From contig OX327699.1 of the NCBI GenBank assembly GCA_946807835.1, positions 7,495,001-7,559,000 of the forward strand: DNA of 64,000 bases. Reading direction: 5' to 3'. Origin of the DNA: Ailanthus altissimus. Its lineage: Eukaryota > Streptophyta > Magnoliopsida > Sapindales > Simaroubaceae. This document shows positions 26,255 through 35,700 of the stretch, piece by piece; position 1 is the stretch's first letter, and each line of letters begins with the position of its first letter. A program made the position numbers and the translations under genes. Under the pieces are notes generated by a model, which worked only from the letters and a program-made list of their open reading frames with translations, was not told the origin of the DNA and searched no databases.

Positions 26255-28560
26255 GTGTCCCACATCTATATGACCTAATCTCATGTGCCATAATTAAGTA
26301 TTATTCAAAGTTTTTGAATTACTTTTTTTATTCACTTGTGCATTCAAGAAATTTTTGGTTGTATCTAAAATATAATAGCAATTTATCAACTGACACTCAC
26401 CTAACATACATTATCAAAATCATATAAATTCATGGAATGATTCTGAATAAATACATGATAACCTTTAGTGTCCAACATAGGAAGGAATATAATTTGACTA
26501 ATAATGTTTGGCATAAAATAATAGTTATACAACTTTATAATTCTACCACAAAGGAGAAATAACTCAAAATGTTTAATAGCTTCGACTTGAAAGAAATTTC
26601 TATTTCTAATGCAAAGCTGTATTTCTCCATATTATCGCAATCTAACTTTCATAAAATCCAATAACACATTGTAGATATGAAAAGGATATGCGATATCTAA
26701 TACTCAGCCAGTATTAGCATCAAATATTAATGAAATGTCAATGATATATAAACAAATACCTCGGGGGTTTTCTTTGATTGTGGCAAGGTATTTCAGACAA
26801 TTACACTTCTAATATTCGTCTTCACCACAATAGAAATACTTTCCTTTGCCTTTATTCTTCTCTTGTGACTTAGATATCACTTGTTTTTAAGGACCCGTAT
26901 GTGGTATTTGTTGCTCATTCTTCTTATCTTAAGACTTACTAGAAGCCTTCAAAGTAATCAATGAAGCACCACTTTGAACGTAAAAAGGTTGCACCCTTTT
27001 TATTTATGTCCTCTTAATTTGGCTTCAACATATTGTGCAGCTCAATATACGTGGGAGTCAACCCTTACATATTAAAGTTCATGATGAACTGTGCAAATAA
27101 TTTCAACAGAAACTGGAGAATCAAACTATTTCCCAAATTATTGTTTAGAGAAATGTCTATAATCTCCAATTTCTCAATGTATGATATCATCTTAAGAATA
27201 TAGGGACTAACTAGACCGCCTGAAGCTAATTTGAACTGAAAACATATCTTAGAAACCTTATACAAGGCAACCTATAGTCTATTACCAAACAGTTTCTTCA
27301 GATGGAGCATAATACTGGTTGAATTATCTATGTGCACATGCTCCCTCCAAAGTTTAGTAAATATTGAGGCCAAGATGCATGACTTAACTCTTAAATAATC
27401 ATCTACCCATTTCTAATATTCTCAAGCTCTTCCGAAGTAGCTTTATCAAAAATACCTTTGGGCATTTTTTGATCAATCATATATCTAAGCTTCTCCAAAT
27501 CTAGAACAATTCAAAAATTCATAAGCTAGTCAGAGTAATTTTTGACACTCTTCGGTTAGTGTGCGTCAAGTATACGAACTAACAAATTGTTCGAAGCTAT
27601 TTTATCTTCACAAGACAAAAAAAAAAGAGATGTTAGCAGAATATTTGAAATCGTTAAAAATAACTCTTTAGATCATGAATATAACTAGTATATATTTTCA
27701 ATCTAAAGACATCTTATCGTCTCTAACGCTTTACACTAATCCTAAACACATCTTATCCTCGCACTTTAGCAATATTGGGTAAGTATGCTCCAAATAAACT
27801 TATCAACAATTAAATATAAGTTACTGATACTACCCTCATACTTTAGCAATATTAAGCAATAAGTTTGCTTATATTTGTCTCATTTCATGTTTAACCGGCA
27901 TAGTCCACGCTTTAGAAATATTGAAAAAGATCGAGGTGACTCGTCTAACACTGTATTAACAAGACGGACCATCTATAACATTTTCTCAAAATGAAATACA
28001 TTTTCAATCTGATTAAGAGAAAATTTTAAAACTATCTGCATCTCATGAGGATATGATTCTCAATAAATATATTTGTTTTCTAGAAGCACAACTAACCCCC
28101 TACCAGTAGGACTCCCATTGTGGTTAATAGTGCAAACAAATGATCACAGTATTTAAATCAACCACATAACAATTATATTATTGTAAAAATTTAAACATCA
28201 CATGCAAAAGAATTTAAAATAGAGTGAATACCTTAAACGTCACGATGTTAGAGGTTGAACGCCCTAATGTAAATTCCAACAATTCAATACTCATGTGTTA
28301 ATCCTCAATACCAGAGCATTCTGTTGGAACGCCCTAGCATTAAAATGCAACGCCTTAGCGGTAAGTTAGTGTCACCAATGCCCCAACGCCAGACACATAC
28401 CACCCTTGCATTCATCCTAATGCCTTAAAAGCCTCAGTGTTACACACACAATGCCCCGATGTTCATCTAATTACTATGAACGCTTCTGCACTAAGCATGC
28501 AATGCCCTAGTACCCATCGCTCTAAAGCAACCCAAACAACACATAAACACTCTATTTAGC
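26255..28560 (-). pseudogene. Copia element C gag and protease region
   Basis: On the minus strand, gag reads VLKMISYIEKLE-like residues (ILKMISYIEKLEIIDI) with LILQFLLKLFAQFIMNFNM at 27065-27200. A zinc knuckle KGKGKYFYCGEDEY then an in-frame stop and KCNCLKYL follows at about 26790-26860. The protease/pre-integrase region continues with VLDIAYPFHIYN (active-site DSGAS motif lost), ELYNYYF-like residues and PMLDTKGYHVFIQNHS at 26400-26700. Stops occur throughout. The gag to protease order continues into integrase on the far side of LTR B2. The 28240-28520 part is untranslated leader with a cluster of aacgccctag-like motifs. Confidence 0.8.
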
Positions 28561-28576
28561 CCAAAACAGCACACAA

Positions 28577-28591
28577 CATGCTCTGATACCA
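28577..28591 (-). other. Primer-binding site of element C (initiator tRNA-Met)
   Basis: The minus-strand sequence TGGTATCAGAGCATG is one base from the LTR end at 28593. TGGTATCAGAGC is the standard plant retroelement site complementary to initiator tRNA-Met. It identifies 28593-30139 as a 5' LTR on the minus strand. Confidence 0.9.
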
Positions 28592-28592
28592 T

Positions 28593-30139
28593 TGTTCAAG
28601 TGTGCTAATATGCATGCATGTGATTATTTAACTGTTAAAAAATAAAATGCATGCCATACATACATTGCACATTGAAATTGAAATCTAATTTCTTATTTAA
28701 CAATTACACACTGAATGTAAGTCTATTACATAACAGGAACTTATCCTTGAAGACTTTCAATGTAGAATCGATTCATGAAGCTCGCCTTGAAGTAGATTCG
28801 CATGCAATTACATTCCCTTACACCAATGGGATTGCAAAATCTAGAATGACAACTTGTTAATTTCCAATAGCTTTGATTTGCTAAACACTTGAGCCTTTTG
28901 GTCTCTCTCGATTTGTCTGAATTTGACTTTAAGGCCTTAACACAACAATTGCAAAGTTTTTCTCATTTTTGACATATGTGCTTCTTGAAAGATCCTAAAA
29001 TAAATTCTCTTTTATGATGACTTATTCTGCTTCCTTAGTGCTCAACGAGTACACTTCATATTGTAAGAGACTCTAGATTCACACCCGTTTATCTTATGGA
29101 ACACTTCTATAAGTTTATGAATAATGCCTTACATATATGTTACAGATATTACAGAATAACGCATTGAACCATATAAGTTGAAGTTAACAATATTTGTATA
29201 GTCCTTCCATTACTTATATATCTTGAAAAAGTAGAGACATAGATCGTCACCATTAAATCTCTATATGCTCAATCATGAACTTATCTCCAGATTTGTATTT
29301 CCATAAACAATATTCGTAAATACTTTGCGATATTTTTTAACCTTACAGAAAACTCTTTTTCAGGATTTATACTTTTAGCTACAAGACTTCTTGAAATACA
29401 TTCTCGGAGCATCAAGATATATAACTTATCCATATAAGCTGACAAATCTTATATCTATGCACGTTGGGCTCTATAAGTATCGGACCATACCTAATGACAC
29501 CTAGATGTTAGACTATGAAAGGTCTCTTACATACATGAAATCAAAGTATGGTGGATCACTCACAAGCCCACCATGACACTCAATTCAAAGGACCACGAAT
29601 ACTACTCAACTCGAGAAGACATTTTATTGATAGCTTTATGAGATGTTTATTGGAGGTTCTCGTGAATATGTTCAATATTCAATCCTTACAAAATATCTGT
29701 ATACTTATACGAGCTTCCATTAAGCTCGCAGCTTTTTAATACTAATCAGCTAGACAATCCAAATATAGACATACACTGGTCCAGAAAGTATACCAATTAA
29801 CCATGTCGGCAACCATGGATCATAAGCAATGTTTTTGAGAATTTATTGCATAATGATATTTCTTGGTTTTATATAAATCTCCATGCAGTTATGTTATTAC
29901 TAATATATTTTTAAGTCGTTGTCCCATTTTAGACAAGGTTTTAAAACTCTTACGCTGCTAACCATAGCATTGACCTAAACACTTTTAGATCAGATATAAA
30001 CTCTTTTAAATCTGCAATATCTGAAAAAGCTTAGTACCATATAATAAATACTAACACTTTTTTGAAATGTTTATTATATAAATATTAAATAAATAAATAT
30101 TCATACAAAATTAGTGGTACATAAGCACCATTTCTAACA
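28593..30139 (-). repeat. 5' LTR of copia element C
   Basis: A 1547-bp LTR, on the minus strand beginning TGTTAGAAATGG at 30139 and ending CACTTGAACA at 28593. It matches the 3' LTR except for the A2 insertion and a block of about 220 bp present only in the 3' LTR. It contains the undisrupted A2 target near 29350-29370. Confidence 0.85.
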
Positions 30140-30513
30140 TTTGGGATCCTAACCTCTCTTATTACTTTCATAAAGAATAATAGATCACGTAGATCTCTCT
30201 AAAGAGATTATCAAAGAAACAACAATAAAGAGCTCTAAAAAAATCTATTAGTATTTCTTTCATTCACTTAGAACTCAAGCACTACCTATGACTCTCTCTT
30301 GGACACTCAATACTCAATGCTCTTTAGCTCTTTATTTTCTCTCTTGGAGTCTTTCTTAATACTTAATGAATTCTAAGAAGTTACAAGAGTTTATATAGTG
30401 TATTAAACATCCCTAAAAATCTTAAACCTAGTTGAAATAAAAATTCATGTGTGTAAGAGTCTAAATCCCACTTATAGAAGTCAATTCGAGCTAAAAACAA
30501 AATTTTCTAAAAT

Positions 30514-30728
30514 TGGGCATCGTGGTGTCATCAGGCTAGTGCTGCAGCTTAGATGCAACTTTGACTTAGTGCTGTAGCTTAGATTCGCTTTGACTTAGTG
30601 CTGCGAAGTGCTCAGGTCAATGCTACAATAGTGGGGCTTCTGAATTTCATGCCTCGATGTTCACACCTAAAAATCGTTTCTTTTATGTTTTTGCACCCAT
30701 CCTTACTTTTGGCTTTCATTTTCGACCA
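30514..30728. other. Motif-rich block present in only one LTR of element D
   Basis: This stretch of the D 5' LTR has repeated gtgctgcagctta-type words (30540-30620) and is missing from the D 3' LTR, where aaaacaaaatttttcaaccc near 10628 joins across. It is an insertion-deletion between sister LTRs. Ends are approximate. Confidence 0.6.
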
Positions 30729-30894
30729 TTGCTCATCTATCCAATGCGTCTTGAACTTCATCTTGACTCTTCGTTGATTTTTAATTCAAAATTATACTCA
30801 AATATCATTTTAAATCACCAATTCTAATAATTTTCTTAACTATTCATTGTACTTCAACTTGAGCATTTTATAATCTAAGTGTGAAAAAGCAATT

Positions 30895-31655
30895 GAGTCT
30901 TTGTATCCGTTTGGTTAGGCTTCTCTACTAGGTAAAATAGCTTTTTTAATGCCAAAAGCTCTTTTTAATTTTTTTTTTTTTTATGTTTGATAGCAATTAG
31001 ATAAGAGCTTTTAGAGATTAAAAAAGTTATTTTGCCTTACTTGTAAAACTCAAATTTTGAGCTTTTTGAATTTTTTTTAATATTTATATAATGTCACATA
31101 TACCTTAATAATATTTCTTATTTCCATAGTATACCCTTAATAAAAATAAATCCTATTCAACTAACATATTTTCAATATTTTCGTAAAAGTTATCATATTT
31201 CCAATTCTCTATATCTCTACAACCATCATATTTTTACAAGAATCTATCAAAATCTTTCGTTGATTATTTTATTTATTGAATAAAAAAATATTATTTTATT
31301 TTTAATATTTGTACCAAACACAATAATTTATATAAATTTATTGATTATTATGCATTAATTTACTGAATTTTTGTGTTTAAGAAATTGAATTTGAGAAAAT
31401 ACATAATACATTTAAACGTGTATATAAAAAATATTGGATTGTTTAGAATTTAAATATAAATTTTATTAAGTATCCTTTTTAGTAATTTATAATAAATAAA
31501 TACTTTTAATAATGTATAATTAAATGACCTAATACTTCAAAATAGTTTTTTTAACTAACAATCAAATGATTAATGACTTTTTCTTAAAAGTTTTACTTAT
31601 AAAAACTCTGTTATCAAAAGTTCTATTTAAAAAGTTTAATCAAATAAACCTTTTA
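30895..31655. mobile_element. Possible hAT-type MITE
   Basis: An AT-rich block with terminal segments that roughly mirror each other: left gtttggttaggcttctc at 30908 and right, inverted, gtttatttgattaaac near 31650. Both are followed by aaaagcttttt-like words. Ends of this style (cgtttggttaagct) are common in plant hAT MITEs. There is no coding capacity and no confirmed 8-bp duplication. Confidence is low; it may simply be AT-rich spacer. Confidence 0.3.
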
Positions 31656-32160
31656 TCTTGTAGAATATAAGCATTGGCTAGAGTAAAAATGTTTGATATT
31701 CAATAATCATCTAATTATAATTGAAAATAGTGTTTATTAATCATTTTAATTACTATATTTCTAAAATTAGACAAAATTTCAAATTCAAAATTTCTCATAA
31801 ACTAATTTTTATTCTATATATTTCGTAATTAATTATTGAAAGAGAAAATTTGACTTGAACATGCATAACATTGTACAAAAAAAATTACAAAAGAATTTTT
31901 TTCTTTTAAGTTTGAGGATTCATTAAAACCTTCACCCAAAAAGTAGTAAAATGTATTTGACATTTATCAAAAATCATATCATTACTCCATCAATTAAAAA
32001 GTCAATTTATTGAATAGTTAATTTATTGAGAAAAAAAAACTGAGGTCAAGCAAGGAAGACGGACCCCGCCACTTAACTCCCAAAAAGGTCAAAGTGTTTT
32101 AGGGCGCGGCGAGTGAGAAGAGTAGATTAGATAGGGCAACGCAAAGCAATCGAACAATAT
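31656..32160. other. AT-rich spacer upstream of the PTB gene
   Basis: No ORF or repeat was recognised. From about 32040 the composition shifts to a more GC-rich block (ggacc, gggcgcggcgag) that is the likely proximal promoter of the gene that follows. Confidence 0.5.
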
Positions 32161-32750
32161 CCGGCTAAACACAAACATCAACAACATTGACATGCCAAGA
32201 ATCACTCGATCTACTTCACTTCACTTCTTCTGATTCTCTCTTTATTTTTCTCTCTCTCTCTCCCCCTCTCTCTAATCAGGCAAGTCTAGATTTATCTCTC
32301 TCCTCTATTTTTAAGATCTCACTCTGTTTGGTTCCCGAGAAAATTAGGTAGTATAAATGGAATATTTTGTGACACGATTGAGCTAATGATATGTAGATTC
32401 GAAGTCTTCCATTTTGTTATTAACTTCTTTATAATTTTTTTTCCTTCTTAGCAGGCGAACCAATAGAGCGTTTTAAGCTTCATCAGCTATATATGTATTA
32501 ATATGCTTATGTATTGGTTTTCTTAGTTTACACACTGGTTCCGTTAAATAAGATACTTGATTAATATAAACAATTTTGTTGTTGGAGGAACTTAACGATA
32601 ATTAACACTAAGATTTATTAAATACAAATTGTTTTTCGCTATCTTTCAGTTTTCTCCTTTTTTTTTTTTTATCTATTGAATGCAATTTTGTGTTGAAAGC
32701 TGGCAAAGATGCAATTTAATGTTGCTTGGTTTCTTACAGCGTGACTGAAG
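32040..32750 (+). promoter_or_regulatory. Proximal promoter, 5' UTR and 5' UTR intron of the PTB gene
   Basis: A pyrimidine-rich patch (CT)n at 32230-32272 is typical of plant core promoters and 5' leaders. I saw no convincing TATA box at a fixed distance. The 5' UTR contains an intron ending at the acceptor ttcttacag (32739), 11 nt before the start codon. The best donor is a GC-type site, CAG|GCAAGT at 32277-32285. A weaker GT alternative is TTAG|GTAGTA at 32348. Exact transcription start is not determinable here. Confidence 0.6.
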
Positions 32751-35700
32751 ATGACAGAACCATCCAAGGTTATTCACGTCCGCAATGTGGGCCACGAGAT
32801 TTCTGAAGTACATCCTCTCTAGCTTTCTTTCATTTAATTTAGTGTGTAAAACTCTTTATATAATTTTTTTCATATAAACTGATATGGCATGCAAGGATTG
32901 GTTGGATGAAACATGGAAGCTAATAAATTGAATTAAAATGAATAACGTGGGACAATATTTGCCCATATCAGTTTGTATGAAAAACTTTTGTACATAGAGT
33001 TCATTCATGTAATATTTTCCAAATTTAATTATCGTTTATTAATTATTACTTGTATTTTGTTTAAGATCCCTTTTTCCAATGAGCTCCAAGTAGATAATAG
33101 AAATAATACTTGGAATATATATAAAAGTGTAATGTGGTATTCTCAAACATTTTAAGTTACTGAAACTAGAGTCAGTTGTGGAAATATCACACATGTCGAA
33201 GAAATATCTTTTAACAAGGGAGTGTGGATATTGGACAAACTAAGCTACCAAAAATGTAGCCTTAAACAATCAATAGGAGGAGCTTTGGGCTGCCTTGATG
33301 TTGGTACACAGCTATTGATCACTTAAGTGAAATGTTCATTTCTGTTTGCATGGTTAAGTTGAAGTTTTGATGGTGGTGATTGTTAATCATTTTGCTTTAG
33401 TTTGTTAAGTTGAAATTTCATATGGTTCATTCAAATTGTTGCTGGACTAGTAAGAACACAGAGTGTTAGTTGGTAGCACGACAACCAAACAATGTAATAA
33501 CATGTTAAATTGATCTACTAAGAAGGGCACTATTATTTTTGAATTTCAGCATCAAGCACTTTGAAGGTATTTTTAGTAAGAAGGTGGTAAATGTAATAAT
33601 GTGCACCTTTCCATGTTGCCTATTCTTTCTTCACTTCTATCAATGTCATCTAATGAAAATTTTGTTGTTTTTACCAGAATGATTTGCTTCAGCTATTTCA
33701 GCCATTTGGAGTTATAACTAAACTTGTCATGCTTCGTGCGAAAAATCAGGTATTTATTTCATGTGTATATGGTAAATGCAGCTCTTTACTGATAAAAACC
33801 TGTGCTATGTTTAGGCTCTTCTCCAGATGCAAGATATTCCGTCAGCCATCAATGCTCTTCAATTTTACACAAATTTGCAGCCAACTATAAGGTAAAAACA
33901 TATTGTGGACCCTGCATTGATGATTTTTATTGTTTTTATTTTTGTAAATATCAGCTGAATTTGTGGAACTATTAAAGCACTACACGTGCCCCTTTATGTC
34001 TAATTTTAAAACCGTACAATTCCAGGGGAAGGAATGTTTATGTTCAATTTTCATCACATCAGGAACTAACAACAATGGAGCAGAATGCTCAAGGACGTGG
34101 GGATGAGGTTGGTACTCTTGCCTGATAAATTGGCAACAAATTACATTCATATTCTTGTTGTTCAGGGGAAAAAAGCTTGAATGGAGTTATGTATTTCTCA
34201 TTCTTGTGACAATGATTTTTTTACCTTTCAGGATAGTAGAGAATCTATTGTCTATTACTCAGCCGATTAAACTAAGAACAAGATAGCCTATAGTCTTGTT
34301 CTGATTCATTGTTTTCTCTAAGTTTTGAAGAAACATTATGGTAGAGTTTTTATTTATGTACTACAGGGATATTATATACCTAAGAATCAACTGCACCTAC
34401 TGTACTCTTGCTTTTCCCATGTATGAAGTTCTTACAGGTCATTCTAATCCCGGTGAAACTGCACCAGGCTCCATTTGTGTGGCTTGTGAAGGCTTACTCT
34501 CTGATTGTACTAATTTAAGTTGAATATTGACAAAGCTTTTCTGGATGACTTAATCTAGAGCAGGATTGGTGAAAATTGTGGAGCTGTGTATTAATAATGC
34601 TACAAACAACTAATGAGCTAACTATGGATTTTGGTAGCCAAGATAACTTAAGTTCAGTATCTTGGTTTGTCATTAGAGGTTAAAGGGCTTCAAGGGATGA
34701 GTGACATGGGGATCAGAATTAAGGTTCTTTTACAAAACAGTAAATCAGTTGGCATGCTTTTTGAAGCCATGTAGGTTCTCCATTTTTAGAGAGTTGATTT
34801 TTGTTTCCTCGCGCTTGACAGTCTAGTTTTTCTGGGAATATGACTAAAAATAATTTATCTCTTAGTTCATTACAAGTGGGACCAAGGCAATCTGGTGTAT
34901 TTAGCTCTCTTCTTTATTCACTATTCGAGGAAAGTGGTGAATTTATTTTTAGTGCAGAATGGGCATTCCCAAACTGTAAGGTGATTATATCCCCTTGTGG
35001 CAAGATAGTAGTGTGCCACAGAACTGATAGTAGATCCTTGAACGGGGTGATCAATAAAGTTAAATTTTATGTACTTTTTAGCTCTATCACCATTAATTTT
35101 CTCATGTTTTCCTTTTATTTTCATCATGTTATATTGTATGGTCAATGATTATATCATTTAGTTCTTTTCATTACTTTTACTTCTCTATATAATATCTTCT
35201 CTCTCTATGCTGGTCTGCTGTTGGGCACTCTCTGGATGCATAGCCGAATCGAATTCTCTTAGTTACAATTCATCACATGCTTTATCCTATTACTGTGGAA
35301 GTGCTGCATCAAGTTTTTTCTCCTCATGGATTTGTGGAAAAGATCGTCACATTCCAGAAGTCAGCTGGTCAGCTTCTTCAAGCTTTTGTCTCTATAATTT
35401 TGAAAGTTCACTCTCAAATCATGTGCATTAGCTTATTTTTTTTGGTTTGATCGATCCTTTTTCAAATTCTTTTGTTTTGGTAACAGTATTCTAAGTTCTA
35501 ACAAGTAGTAAGTTGTGAAATTGTCTGGTTTTTTGTTTTTGTAATCTCAACTTGGAGTGCCTTTTTGGACATTTCTTATGCCTTTTAATTAATAAAGAGC
35601 CATAGTCACTCCAACAGAGCTATGTGTCTCCAGTCCTGTTGTCTTGAAAGTTCTTTTTTTTTTGTTTGTTTCATCCTATTTGTTCAAACTGGTGTAGGTT

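Larger units (their letters stand above)
13738..30139 (-). mobile_element. Copia element C nested in the 5' LTR of D (16.4 kb with inserts)
   Basis: C is flanked by cttgg (13733-13737) and tttgg (30140-30144), a target duplication with one mismatch. Its site is confirmed by the unbroken equivalent in the other LTR of D near 10265. Minus-strand order is 5' LTR (28593-30139), primer-binding site, gag, protease, integrase, reverse transcriptase, RNase H, polypurine tract and 3' LTR (13738-16960). Without the nested inserts A2, B1 and B2 it is about 8.2 kb. All coding parts carry stops. The domain order, with integrase before reverse transcriptase, establishes it as Ty1/copia. Confidence 0.85.
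10044..30829 (-). mobile_element. Outer copia element D with nested insertions (20.8 kb), minus strand
   Basis: D is bounded by a perfect 5-bp target-site duplication, ATTTT, at 10039-10043 and 30830-30834. Its 3' LTR is 10044-10747 and its 5' LTR is split into 13502-13737 and 30145-30829 by element C. The polypurine tract (minus strand AAGGAGAGGTT, plus 10748-10758) adjoins the 3' LTR. A degenerate tRNA-Met-type primer-binding site is at 13487-13499. The remaining internal DNA is only about 2.7 kb: a gag/pre-integrase remnant at about 12115-12870 and two copies of another LTR-like repeat (Y). Most of pol is missing. The element is dead. Confidence 0.8.

Noticed and set aside
34840..35148. 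102-codon open frame on the + strand
   Set aside because: It lies wholly in PTB intron 4, has no recognisable domain and is not needed to join exons; a chance frame.
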